This document shows positions 32,634 through 46,697 of a DNA stretch of 64,000 nucleotides, piece by piece. The translations under genes and the position numbers were made by a program. Position 1 is the stretch's first letter, and every line of letters begins with the position of its first letter. This DNA comes from Paracamarosporium sp. OC-R06-R3 (lineage: Eukaryota; Ascomycota; Dothideomycetes; Pleosporales; Didymosphaeriaceae). The stretch is from NCBI GenBank assembly GCA_019828545.1, contig JACVRA010000050.1, forward strand, positions 496,001 through 560,000, in the 5' to 3' direction. Under the pieces are notes generated by a model. It did no database searches. It had not been told where the DNA came from and saw only the letters and a list, made by a program, of their open reading frames with translations.

Positions 32634-33746
32634 GTTAGGGTCTTGATTCACTGTCACTGCGTTTCACGAAAGCTGTTTACACGTTGGGCAAAGTTTAGGC
32701 AGCAGCGGGGCTCACGCGCAAAGCGACGTGTGACTAAAAACCAATGAGTGCGATGTGGCAAGTCGCGACAACCTCCCAACACGACATGCCTCCACAATCG
32801 GTTCACACCGCTAAAGACTGTATTCACAAGTCTGCAGGGCATTTGATCCCAGTCGCACCCAAGGATGAAGAGCCTTTGTGATTGCGCAATGCGTGATGAA
32901 TGCGAGTGTTCAACGATGGATGACTCGCTACGGTGAAGAGTGGTCTGAGATCCACAAAGAACCATTGCTGTTTTGGAAATCATTAACATGCATGAGGAGG
33001 CAATTTCAGCGCACGCGAAGCAACTCTATTTCCCATTCGTAACCTGACAAGGTGGCTGATGGGACGCAATCGAGCACGTATTGACGGCCGGATAAATGCC
33101 TGCGAGGCTGGCTGTCTCGCAGATACGAAAAGCTGCTCGCAATCGACCGTCGACGACAAGATGCGGTGGGCAATCATTGAACATTGCTGTCGTCTCTAGC
33201 TTCAGGGGAGAGCTCCTTGGAGCCGGAGCGACTCCGCAGTGGGACTGTCGTTCCATGTTCGAGTCGGAGCCGAACGCTAGCTATCCGGGACGAGGTTGCG
33301 GTAGGCCGGCAAACTCCAAAGGGTAACATCGCCGCGAACCGTTCGCGGGGAAGCGCAATTGGTGTCGCCACCATCCATGTTTTGACATGTTTACCATGGG
33401 ACGCAAATCTTAAATGCTGAACGCGCGGCGCATCAAGGGGTTCTTGCGGCATATCGAGCCCTAGGATCCTTGCCCTCCGCACCTATGTCTAGCACACGTC
33501 AAACTTTATCCGTACTCGAACCGCTGCCATCCGAAGCCCAGCTCGTGTCGCTTCTTGGAACAACCAGCGATGCGGCACGCAATGGGCCTCCGGCTAGTCT
33601 TATAACCCGGGTATACCCGGGTATCCATCAACTTTTGAATACATCGAGACTTGACTCGCACCCGCGACCCTCTTTCCCCGTTCCCCGTGACGGCGTCCGT
33701 TGAACGGCTGCTGGGCGAAACTTTGACAGCCGTGACAACACAAACC
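32634..33746. other. Intergenic, divergent promoters
   Basis: Lies between the HET gene and the first rhodopsin-fold receptor. It contains the perfect 18-bp palindrome listed next. No gene recognised. Confidence 0.5.
33605..33622. promoter_or_regulatory. Perfect 18-bp palindrome
   Basis: ACCCGGGTATACCCGGGT is identical to its reverse complement and lies about 125 bases upstream of the receptor ATG at 33747. The inverted CCCGGG half-sites could bind a dimeric factor, such as a Zn2Cys6 protein that reads CGG-type half-sites. This is inference from symmetry only. Confidence 0.4.
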
Positions 33747-34881
33747 ATGGCTTCAACAATGGAAATGCCGCCGTACTCGAACAACTCGGCGATCTATCTC
33801 GTACCGGTGACGATTTTAGGTGCTATTGCTCTGGTGCTCGTAATTCTGCGAATATACACTCGAGTAACGAGGACGAGGAGGCTCTATTTGGATGACTGGC
33901 TCGTCATCGGAGGAGAGGTTGGCTTTCCACCAGATGTCAGGAATGCGCATTAATGATATTCAGGCACTTTCGCTCCTTAGCATGTCCTTCGCTTACACGG
34001 CCATTGCACATGGATGGGGAAGGCCCATGGCATACGTTGTACCGAGCGATTTGAAGATCGCACTCAAGATGCAGTTTGCAATGCAATTGTCATGGCTCTT
34101 TTCGCTGTGTCTGACACGTCTGTCGGTTGCGGCATCTTTGCTTCGTTTTGACACAAGCAGATGGTGGCAGTGGACTTTATACTTCATCATGGGGCTGCAG
34201 TGCCTCATCACCACAGCATATTTTGTCATTCAATTGGGACAATGCACGCCAATCTCTGCTAGTTGGGAGACCATTCCTGACGTAAAATGTTGGCCAACGA
34301 CACCTATCGTGAATTTTGGTTGGGCTGTATCCGGTACGTATAACGTGATATGACTCGACCCCGCGAGGCTGACTGTTCTAGCAATCTATATCCTCATGGA
34401 CCTCGCCTTCTCGCTCCTCCCAATCAAACTTGTTCGCAGCCTCTCACGCTCGGCGTCGGAAAAGATCCTCATTGGGTTTCTCATGTCACTTGGTCTACTC
34501 GCGACCGCCATTCTCTGCGCGAAGATGTCCACCTTTTTGACTTTTGGTGCTGGCGACGCACTTCAAGCAACCATACTCCCTTCTACATACGCAATCTTGG
34601 AAAATATCGTCATGATCATCGCGTGCTCGCTTCCGTGCCTGAAGTCAACTGCTGAACGGTTGTTGAAGAAATTAGGCATTTTAAAGGAGCATCAACTGAC
34701 TCGGCCGAGCTTTGTCAACACAGTACAGTTGGGGACAGTGGTAGAGGACGTCGACTGGAAACCAGGAAGTCAAGGCTCGTCAAACCTCGGGAAAGGTGCT
34801 ATCCGTATTGACTCTGTTGCATTCAAGCCGGAGAGCACGCAGTCTTCACAACGGCCAACGACAGGCTCTGATATAGTGTAA
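33747..34881 (+). CDS. PTH11-like seven-helix (fungal rhodopsin-fold) membrane protein
   Basis: Three exons, 33747-33917, 33964-34333 and 34382-34881, give 346 residues. Seven hydrophobic helices are visible, with the family pattern LRIYTR followed by YLDDWL after helix 1, a Cys-bearing extracellular loop (GQCTPISASW, CW), and PILENIVMI-like helix 7 (YAILENIVMIIACSLPCLK). The C-terminal cytosolic tail is about 80 residues. The family includes the M. oryzae Pth11 surface-sensing receptor, but most members, including those without a CFEM domain as here, are uncharacterised; some sit in secondary-metabolite clusters. It is convergent with a second, longer member at 35605-37229. Confidence 0.85.
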
Positions 34882-35604
34882 GAGAGAAAAGTGTGTCATT
34901 GGAGCTGTTTGCGCATTAGTATTAGCATGGATGTGGCTTTATTTTCCTGCGGAATGAGGTGCACATGTCGGATGCGGCTATATTTGATTTAGCGAAGCGT
35001 TTTGTTACCGCACTTCACACTGTAATGGGGAGCTGGACTCCTAACCTTTAATGAACGATTTTGTCACGAACACCGAACAACTGTCACCGGGCATCTGCAA
35101 TGGTTCTTATTGTAGATCAGTTCGTAGTGATAGACGCGAAGCAAAGGTGAGTTATTGGAATGGAGCCAAGCGCAGGAGAGGACATAAAGCCATGAAATCA
35201 GCTGATTTGATCGATTAGGGTTCATCAGAACCCATTCAATGCTGCCATTGATGAGGACTATTATAATATTGTGATACCCAATAGTATCAAGTCTAGATTG
35301 TCGGAGTAGTGCTGAGAAATCACAACCATAGATACTGTGAGGCAACAAAGGTCTACTGCCTGAGTGCAGATCAGGAGAGAAAGGCGAGTAAGACTGTGTC
35401 AGTGACTGCCATGCACTTCAGCTACAACCCTTTCCAGGTCGACGATAGTAGCGTTCCCTTGCATGGGTATCATCCTCTCTAAATTTGACAACTGCCCCTG
35501 AATGTGAAAATCGTATATTTGTGGGTATCATATCTAATCCTCGCACTATGTTAAAAATTATGGCATTAAAGCTATTTTCCGTTTCACCACGCACATAGTG
35601 CGCT
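34882..35604. other. Intergenic between convergent receptor genes
   Basis: 3' flanks only. Nothing recognised. Confidence 0.45.
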
Positions 35605-37229
35605 TCATGCTTGCATTCCCGCAGCAAACCGACCGAACTGCGCATCAATGAACTTGTCGATTTTCCTCGTTGACATCGCCCTCGCGGGAAACGCCAACTC
35701 TCCTCCTTTTAACTCTGGAGAACTAGCTTCGGATGATATTATTGTTCCGGACTTCGACGTTGCCTATTAATGTCAGTCAATGCGGTGCTTCTTTTTGCTG
35801 CATATGAATGCTGCTCACCTCAGTCATATCTACTGATGCGTACTTCGACCTCGCCATTTCGCTCCAAACAATAGTCTCACGCTTCACTCTGATACCGTCT
35901 CTTTCCAGCTCCTGCTTTCTGATGTTGTGATATGCTAGCGTAGGGTGTATCATCAGACTTTCGGCTGTCGAGTATCGCTGGTCCTCCGGTAAGATGACAT
36001 TCAAATCTCCTCCTCTATAGCTAACCGCCTTTCGTGGAATGATTCCCACAATAGACTGCCGCCACTTCGCAATAGATGCCCTCGGGTGCACTCGCTCATA
36101 TTTCGGTAAAGCTGGCTCTTCTTTTCGTCGCATCGAACCAAGTACTCGCAAAGCTTTGCCTTTCAGGTTCTCTGGTACCTTTTCACTTTGCGTCTCCATC
36201 TTGCGGCTGCGATGGGATGTATAAAATGCACGCAAAGCGGGTATTGAGCCAGCCATAACGGCGACCGAAGCTTCACAATGTAGCATGAAACTCAGCCATG
36301 CCATCCCGAACTGCCATTTTCCAAAGACATTTCGATGCATTCCGGCGGCTAGACGTACAATGCTGAGGATGATGCATATGCTGGAGAGACACAAGACGGT
36401 GGCTATGCGGACCTTGTTCTGAAGTTTAAGATGCGACATCTTTAAAAGGGTCAACGGGATGCTGATGACTGAGCAGAATTAGCGGATGCTTTCATTGGAG
36501 CAATGATTGCGTACTCATTAAATCGGTGGCGATGTCCAACGCTTGCACCACCACTCCTGAGCTGATACTGAATGTGTAGTTGTTTTCCAAGAAGCATTTT
36601 GTCGCATCTGCACCGAAACGTGGGCACAGTATGAAGCTCTCCAATATCACGACGATGCCGCTCATCCCCGTTGCAGCCACCGTTACCCAAAAATATGCTG
36701 TGAGCTTCCGACTCACGTTCCTACACATCTTATAAAAGAGTGCCAAAAAGCTGTATTTGACGGCAAAGATAGCCAACCAGCCCAAGGTAAGATATGCGAT
36801 CAATATCGAAGGTCCGCTGTTCACAAGCTCTTTGCTAAGCTCAGGATCGGCAGTAAGAAATCTGAGGACGGGCAGATTGAGGGTTGCACCATCAATTCGG
36901 TAAATTGTCTCCGTGAACGAGAGAAGAATGCCCATTTCTGCTATTAGGCATGTTGTTGCGAAGAGAATCAAATAGTCTTCAAGGCATAGAGTCTGCGCGC
37001 TCCGGTATCGAAAACCAAATCGCGCCGTGGATGCCAGTATTGCCAGGACACCCAGCAGAATCGAGACAACCTAGTTCTGTTAGGATATTCTAGGTTCTGT
37101 CTTACCGCACCTTGCTTGACTTACCTTCAGACTCAGTTTGTCCACCCGGCATGCATGGTCAATCATCCGGTATATTTGCTCCCTCGACGCCACTGGAACG
37201 TCCTTTACAAGCTCGAAAATGCGATCCAT
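35605..37229 (-). CDS. Second PTH11-like seven-helix membrane protein
   Basis: Four exons: 37125-37229, 36515-37070, 35819-36468 and 35605-35763, giving 489 residues. Helix 1 (VVSILLGVLAILASTARFGFRY) is followed by CLEDYLIL, the family's DD/ED-W/Y motif. The last helices show the IIP-type segment IISIPLTLLK and a helix-7 region with AVMAGSIPALRAF. A long cytosolic tail of about 190 residues follows. The last intron (GTGAGC...CTGAC...TAG, 55 nt) opens 52 further codons; without it the protein ends at 35777 after 15 other codons. I prefer the spliced form. It is only distantly similar to its neighbour at 33747, so this pair is not a recent tandem duplicate. Confidence 0.82.
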
Positions 37230-38477
37230 TGTCGTACACTAGGCCGGACCTGAACCCGGTTGTCGTACATGCAAGGCTGGCAGAATGCGAACTGATGCGA
37301 ACGCGCGCGGCATGCTTCCATATTTCATAGTCGGGTTTTCCGCTTGCGGGAATGCCTGATGGGGACGAAGGATAGAGGAATAAGTCTGTGCGGCCACGAG
37401 GCTGCGAGGATTTGCCTCGCAGGTGGTCTTATGTCCGCCAGGTATCGTTACGCCTCTGCGCTACCATGCACACCAGACGGCTAGTAAGCACATCCACTAC
37501 TCTTTTCTAATAAGCGCTGCGAAAGTCAACCAGACACGCCAAGTGTGCAATTGCTTTCCCCTCGTCGTCTTGCCAATTCTGGCGCTCGAGGATTGGCTTT
37601 CGCCCTACCAAAGTTCAGGAAAAGTGCTGATAAGCGTGGTGGTCGTCTTGGCTCGGGCTTGTAGCAGTGAGGCGCAGGCAGCCCAAACCCGCCATTGTGG
37701 TCAGACCCTTTGCAAAGTCCCCGAAATAGACATTCCACACGTCGTGGAGGATGCAGGACATACTTGCCTTGGTAAAATGTGGGTATGCGATTCACTCTGA
37801 AACGCTGACACGGTTGATGCGCCAATTGATGCTGAATACCGGTGGTTCGAAGGCACGTGATGTCCTTCGTGACGGGAATCTTCTGCCCGAGTTAGCGAAC
37901 TGGAAGAAGCCTTTCGTCTCCGAGACTCTAGATGGCATCAAAAGATAAGTGATCGCAATCGTTCCGCAATAGCTGCTGAACGCCAACGATCTTAGTCTTC
38001 ACCGCCCATGACGAATTGGCGCAGCGCGAATTTGCCGGCAACGACGTGATGGCCGGCAAACATGCTCTGCGCATACATCCCTAACGACCTCCTTGCGAGA
38101 CAAGTACTCTTTATTTGCACGGTCGCGAGCGCATTCTCCTCATCCTCAAAAGCCTGGGGAGACGCAGCCACGTGCTAGGCCAGGCATGGCATGCCCATGA
38201 GCTCGTAAGCGAGGCCACAGCCTCCACAACAAGCTGCGCCCCATCCGACTCCGTCCGAGTCGAATCGCGACCGACCGATGTGGCGAAGCTACCACCGACC
38301 GACAAAGCATACAGTCAATCAAGAAAGAAATCACTATTTGACGGTGCGTAATTTGAAGAATGTACAAATACAGGTCTTGTTTAGAAAAAGAGGTGCTATT
38401 TTCCACACACTCCCCTCGATGACACTTTCACCTCAATAAGTATTAAAAAGAAAACTACAAAATTGAGCAAACCGACT
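37230..38477. other. Intergenic, no gene supported
   Basis: Divergent promoters of the receptor and beta-lactamase-like genes. An upstream exon for the latter may lie here but was not found. Confidence 0.45.
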
Positions 38478-40123
38478 ATGGATAAGCAAAAAGTCTGTCC
38501 GCCGCCAGGCCCCTCACTTCCACCGCCGATCAATGTGGAGCCACTGCCACCGATTGCTCAATTTGAAACGACGCTGAAGTCACACCCGTGGTTCAGCGAG
38601 ACCACATTTGCAGTCAAAGCCTCAGTCGGAGGAACGCCAGTCTTTCAGTATGCGCATGATGCAGGTGAAAAAGTGTCCAGGGATTTATACGGTACCAAGA
38701 TTCGGATAGCAAGTGTCACGAAGCTTTTCACTGTTCTCGCAGTCCTGCTTTCAAGACCACAGATCGGCTGGGAGGATAGCATCACGAAGTTCGTACCAGG
38801 CCTCGACGAAGGAGCATATGCAGACGTGACGGTTAGTGCGTTAGCAGGACATACGACTGGACTAGGAAGATTTGTACGTGTTGTTTAATATTCTTTAGCG
38901 CATCAACACTAACCATCGTCAAGGGCTATGTCGGCGATCTGGCTCTCATTCCAGGATTCTCTCCAGCACAGCTTGGCCTGCCAACCTCTGTCCACAGTCT
39001 TCCTGGCTGCGATGCATTCCCGGGCGGAGAAGTGTGTTCGAGACCCCAGGTGATCGACATGTTCAACAACCTAGCGTATGCACCGACATCCCCGAACTCC
39101 GGGCCGTTGTACTCCAACATTGCCTTCAACTTGCTTGGCATGGCACTCGAACATATCCACTCGAAGTCGTTCGAGCAAATCATTCAGGAGCTCATCTTCG
39201 ACCCTATTGGCATGCAAAACTCGTCGTTGGAAACTCCAAGTAGTGACACAGGAATCCTTCCGCAAGCCGGAGACCAATGGTTCGCCGCCCCATTCGGCAA
39301 TTTTAATCCTTCGGGAGGCATCTGGAGCACGCCTAATGACATGCTTCTATTTCTCGAAGCCCTCCAATCGCACAAATTGCTCTCAGCAGCTCGAACTCGA
39401 AAATGGCTTCAGCCTTCCTCCCTAGTGCCTTCTCTTCACCAACTTGTAGGCGCACCATGGGAGATTTTCAGGCCAACTGATATCGATGTTGCAGTACCTC
39501 GTCCGATCGACTTGTACACCAAAGCTGGTGGAGTCGCTGGATATGCTAGCCATGCAGTCCTAGTCCCAGAGTACGGCATCGCTTTGACGATACATGCGGC
39601 TGGGACAGACGCCACTGCAGCAGTGCAAAGCTTGTTACCTTTGGTAACTAAGCCGCTAATTGCATATGCGGATAAGCAAGCGCGCGTTCAAGTGTCCGCA
39701 AATTATGCAGGTACATACTGCTCGCATGACAACAGCAGCAGCGTAACTCTCACGGTAGATGAAGGCCCTGGTCTGCGAGTGGTATCCGCACTTATGAATG
39801 GAACCGCTGTCATACCAGCTTTGGCTGCGATGCAAGGCTTAGATACGTCCAGTGCTAGTGCGAGGCTGTATCCAACGGATCTAGACTCAAGACGGAATGA
39901 GACAGAACCTTGGAATATGTTGCTGGACAGAGTCCGGGGGAGTACAGAAACAAAATTCGCAGAGCAGGAATGTGCGAGCTGGAATTGGGGTGATGCTTTG
40001 CGGTATGCAGGACAGCCATTAGATAGAGTAATGTTTTACAAGAGGGAAGACAAGGCTTTCGGAATCGAGTTGGTGGGCTGGAGAGCAAACCATACAATAA
40101 TTTTGAGGAAGGTGGGGTCGTAA
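38478..40123 (+). CDS. Serine beta-lactamase-fold hydrolase (PF00144-type)
   Basis: Two exons, 38478-38873 and 38924-40123, give 531 residues. The active-site SxxK is Ser79-Val-Thr-Lys82 and the tyrosine motif YSN is at 195-197, as in class C beta-lactamases and esterases of this fold. A roughly 130-residue C-terminal domain follows, as in fungal relatives. In those relatives the Cys-Pro-Pro-x-Gly-Pro motif (here residues 7-12) comes directly after a signal peptide. Here only MDKQKV precedes it and no signal peptide is visible, so the true start is probably in an unseen upstream exon, or secretion has been lost. It likely cleaves esters or lactones; resistance to lactams is not implied. It is convergent with the FAD oxidase, with stops 86 bases apart. 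Confidence 0.87.
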
Positions 40124-40209
40124 AGAACGTTACGACCAAGATTTATTTTCGACAACGATTAATATTACTACGCATGCGGCTGCAGTATAACTATACTATA
40201 GATTTCACC

Positions 40210-41845
40210 TCAGCTATCATACAAGCCGAGAATTTGTCCCACGATGCTCTTGAAAATTCCATTGGGGTCGAACTTCTCCCTGACGGCCTTAAACCGAGCA
40301 AGATGCGTCGCATCAATCTTATCCTTAGCCAGTGTAAACACTTCCCGCGTATTTTTCGTCCAATGAGGACGACACGGGAACTCAGTGATAAGGGCCTTCG
40401 CGAGATCGTGGTAGAACGGCTCGTTGTACCTTAGCTGATCGCCAACTGTAGGCTGGAAGCTCGGGAAATCGAACATGATAGCACCTTTACTCCAGTCTGC
40501 GCCATCCGACGTATTCGTCGTAACCTGGCCAAGGAGGTCAAAGTACGCCTTTCCGAATTTGATGTTGATCCCACTCCTGTAAGTGGAAGTCATGACCAGT
40601 CCTTTTGCAGCGGAATCATCGAAGGCTTTACGGACACGCTTGAGTACAGCGTTGGCTTGTGTGACGGGGAAAGCAAGCTCGAGTGTGAGTCCTCGAAGCC
40701 CAAAGTCCCACTCAGTGCCATATCCTGGGTAGAGACCGCCAATTAGAACATCGTAGTTCCAGCCATAGACCGGCCAAGTGAGAATCGCAGCGTCAGTCGT
40801 TTTCTCACGAAAATTGGGAGCGGACCATAATGTGAAAAAGGTCGTTTCCGCTAACTGGTTTGATGTTGCAAGGTACTTCCCTACAGACTTTGTTAGAGGC
40901 ACACGACACTACATTGTACTAGAATTACTTACCAGAATTGAGAAGGAACAGAGCAGTATCAGCCTCCGCCTTGTTCACGCTGAATGTGGATTGGAAACCT
41001 TGCTGAGTGGAGTTGTCAATATCGACCTTGTCATAGTATCGATGATGGAACTTCTTCAAGTAAGGCCACCACCAGAAGTTAGCTGTTGCGTAAGGTGCAA
41101 TAAGTCCGTAGATGTCTCCATCGAGCACTTCCTTCTCTGTGAGGCTAACGAATCGTCAGTACCATCCCCGTAAGAGTGGGCCGAGTTCCTACATTTTCTG
41201 CTGAGCGTAGACCTTAAAGTCTGGATAGATTCTGAATTTTACGCGTGCAATAACACCTAGCAGGCCCAGCGATGTTGACGCGGCGAGCCAATCATTATCG
41301 TTGTTGTCGCGCTTCACTACAGTAATGTTGCCGCTTCCGTCAATGATATGAAGTTCGAGCGCTCCAGCCGCTACCATGCTGTCCTCCCTAAGGCTGCTGC
41401 GATGTGCGCCCATGGCTATACTGCCGGCTAGGGTGATGTTCCAGTTGACGAGTGTATACCCAACGCTTGCGCCGTTCGCATGCAGATAATCAGCGAGCTG
41501 GAAGAAAGTGACACCTGCCTCAATCATGACAGAGCCCTCAGATGCACCAGATGGCAGTGAAAAGTCTGAGATCTTATTCACATTTTCTGTGCGAATGATG
41601 ATTGTTGTAGGGTCATCGCTGCACATAGTATCGTACCACATATGACCTTTTCCGCTTGCTCTTACAGGTGTGTTGTCTTTCGCTGCATTGCGAACAATGC
41701 CGGCCATCTCATCCACCGAAGTCGCATTGTAAACCTTGCCGACATTGTTGCAAGCAGGATGACCAGGTCCATCGAAGGTATTGAAGGGTTCAGCGCGGCT
41801 CAACCATGCTAGCGCAAGGAGCCCAATTACGTAGTGGTAAGTCAT
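40210..41845 (-). CDS. Secreted FAD-linked oxidase (VAO/PCMH family)
   Basis: Three exons: 41193-41845, 40933-41144 and 40210-40880, giving 511 residues. A signal peptide spans about residues 1-18. The FAD-binding half shows PVRASGKGHMWYD (flavin-contact His region) and the conserved GSIAMGAHRSS loop. The C-terminal half ends with the family pattern KFDPNGIFKS. Its style is nearest to sugar-lactone oxidases of the arabinono/gulonolactone type among VAO/PCMH flavoproteins, but the secretion signal suggests an extracellular sugar or alcohol oxidase that yields hydrogen peroxide. The substrate is unknown. Such peroxide could feed AA9 chemistry, but no regulatory link with the LPMO is visible. 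Confidence 0.87.
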
Positions 41846-42729
41846 AACGAGTATTCCAGGTCAAAGTGGGAAAAAAATAAAGGTGCTAGAGTAAGGAAAC
41901 AGTTATCTATAAAAGATTCAATTGCCCTTGCCAGACTGCAAGGACGTTACTTGGCGCACTTCTTCTGAACACCACTTTGGCAGGTGCATTTTGTTCATCG
42001 AAGAGGGGTTCACTGTGATTGAGGATGCATGACACAAGGCTTCCAATAAGGCGTGTCAAGAGGAAATCAATCACACCTAGTTCCCTGTTGCAGACACAGT
42101 CACATGAAGCCATGGGCGCACAACTCAAGCCGAGGTGTAACAAGCGGCGTAGCGGGTGATTATTGTCTCTAAGAATTACCAACAGTATACGCTTTCGGGA
42201 AATATTCCTCCGCGATGAGCATAACCAATGGTTGCTAGCCAATCGAACCCTTGGTCACCCCGCAAGGATTGGAACCTTCCGAGGTGCCTTGCGTAGAAAG
42301 TAACCAATCGGAAGGCATAAAACAATGAGTTAGCTCCGCTTCCTTCCTACATCACGATTCGAGACGAACTACCCCACAGACCCTGTGCAACGGTAACGAT
42401 TTCGCTGCGGGGAGGATTGTCTCTGAAGCTACGACTGAAAATAACCTGCAGACTTGCATAGGTACCGTGACCGTTTAGAATCTATTGAGCCATACCGCGA
42501 CAACTAACTTGTGCTCTGATGTTTCTTTTTTTCTTTTTTGGCATCGTTGTATTACACTAAAGAGTTTGAATCATGTCGCTAGACATGGAACCAATCAAAA
42601 ATTCTTTAGCCATCCTCGTGGCATCTAGATCAAATTTCTTTTGATCATGCATATAGTGTTCATCATAGAAACACAAGTATAATATGCGACACCTACGTAC
42701 TGTAGAGTCTGACAATGCCCTATTCCCAA
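41846..42729. other. Intergenic, no gene supported
   Basis: FAD oxidase promoter and the 3' flank of the sulfatase gene. Nothing recognised. Confidence 0.45.
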
Positions 42730-44959
<2,230 letters not shown>

Positions 44960-46615
44960 ATGACGGATCCAAGATTAACTGGAAAGCTTGGCGTTCGGAG
45001 ACTCGTACAATGCTTCAACTTTCGCCTTGCATACAGCTGCGCCATCATCGCCATCTCGCAGATCAATTTCGGCCTTGACCAAGGTGTCTTCAGTAACATG
45101 AACGCCTTAGATCCGTTCATCAGAAAGTTCGGCGGTGTACAGAATCCAAAAACTAAAGTGTAAGTTCATCCTTTCACGCAAAGCTTTAAGTTCTAACGAG
45201 TGCAGCTGGGCACTTCCAGGGTACTACCTCTCGCTCCTGAACAGCTTGACCTATATTGGCTTCGCTTTCGGCCTCGTCACCGGCAACATCCTATCTGGAA
45301 AGTTCGGACGTCGTAAATGTTTCCTGATCATGTGCGTGTGGGCGGAAATCGGAGGTATCATCCTGATCACGTCACAGAATCGTTGGCAAATGGTCGTTGG
45401 ACGCATCATTGCATACGTATACATTGGCATGGAATTGGCGCTTGTACCGGTTCTACAATCGGAACTTACACCTGCGCCTGCGCGAGGGTTCATTGTTGGA
45501 ACGTACCAGTCGAGCTTGCTGCTGGGCCAACTGATCGGTGCGCTCATAATTCGCGGAACCAGTACCCTCTCCGGGGAGAAAGCTTTCCGCATACCGCTGG
45601 GTATGCTTTTTGTCATCCCAACTTTGCTATTCTGCGGAATCTGGTACGTTCCTGAGAGTCCAAGATGGCTTCTAGCCAAGGGTCGAGAGGAGGAAGCCAT
45701 GCAATCCTTGCGCCTTCTACGCCAGGGTAAGTTCACTGATGAAGAGATCGAGGCCGAGTTCAGCGAGTTTCGCAGTACGCTAGACAGAACCGTCGAGAAG
45801 GGGCGGTTTGTGGAGCTGTTCCGCGGTACAAACCTCAAGCGAACCTTCATTGTCATAGGCGTGAATGTCTTCCTTCAACTGACTGGCCAAAACTTCGCCA
45901 GCGTTTACGGCACCGTCTTCATCAAGAGCACTGGCGTCATCGATCCCTTTTCTATGTCCTCCATCAATACGTCCTTGGGTATCGTAGGTGTGCTTCTCTG
46001 CCAGTTCCTAGCAGATAATACAGGAAGAGTGTACGTTGTCCTTCACCTGTCCTTCTCTCATAAGAAGCTGATTTTGATGATAGCCCGCTCCTGTTGGTTG
46101 GCGCCATTCTCCAAAGTTGTGCCCTTTTCACGATGGGCGGCCTCGGCACTGCCTCAGCCCCAACGTTAAGCATGAAGACTGGCATTGTCGCCATGCTTAC
46201 CGTCTATATCTTTTGCTTCTCTCTTGGATGGGCACCGCTTGCGCATGTTGTAGCAGCCGAAATTCCGACGCAGCATCTGCGCGACAAAACATATGCGCTC
46301 GGTTCTATCTTCAATATCGCCATCCAGTTCGCTGTCTCCTTCAGCATTCCATATCTAATCAACGCCGAATACGCAAATTTGGGCGGCAAGGTCGGGTTTA
46401 TTTTCGGAACGACGGCGTTCGCGGCCGCGCTTTTTACATGGTTTTGCGTTCCTGAGTGTAGTGGTAAGAGCTTGGAAGAGATTGACCAGCTGTTCCTGGA
46501 GGGAGTTGGTATCAGAAATTTTGGGAAGAGTCATACAAATGCGCACGTTGAGGCTTGGAACCAAGAGACTATAGGGAAGGGAAGCGTTGCACAAGTGCGG
46601 CCCGTGGTACCATAG
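44960..46615 (+). CDS. MFS sugar-type transporter
   Basis: Three exons, 44960-45159, 45206-46030 and 46084-46615, give 518 residues. Twelve hydrophobic segments are apparent, with family marks GKFGRRKC after helix 2, VPESPRWLLAKGREEEA at the end of helix 6, the central charged loop, LQLTGQNF in helix 7, and PECSGKSLEEIDQLF after helix 12. These are typical of fungal sugar/polyol porters; the helix 10-11 region WAPLAHVVAAEIP is also in keeping. Both spliced junctions restore the expected residues (KVWALPGYY and GRVPLLL). The substrate cannot be read from sequence. It is divergent from the arylsulfatase and convergent with the Zn2Cys6 gene (82 bases between stops). Confidence 0.93.
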
Positions 46616-46697
46616 AGATGGACGTGATTTAAGCGAATCAAGATAAAAGATGGCGACGGTACCTGATTTAATGTTACGTAGAAAGTCGCAGATACAA

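Noticed and set aside
37847..37857. GGTTCGAAGGC, resembling a tRNA B box
   Set aside because: The last two positions do not fit the CC of the consensus, and no A box or cloverleaf can be formed around it.
41907..42242. A 111-codon minus-strand frame in the spacer beside the FAD oxidase
   Set aside because: No domain, no signal peptide, and composition like intergenic DNA.
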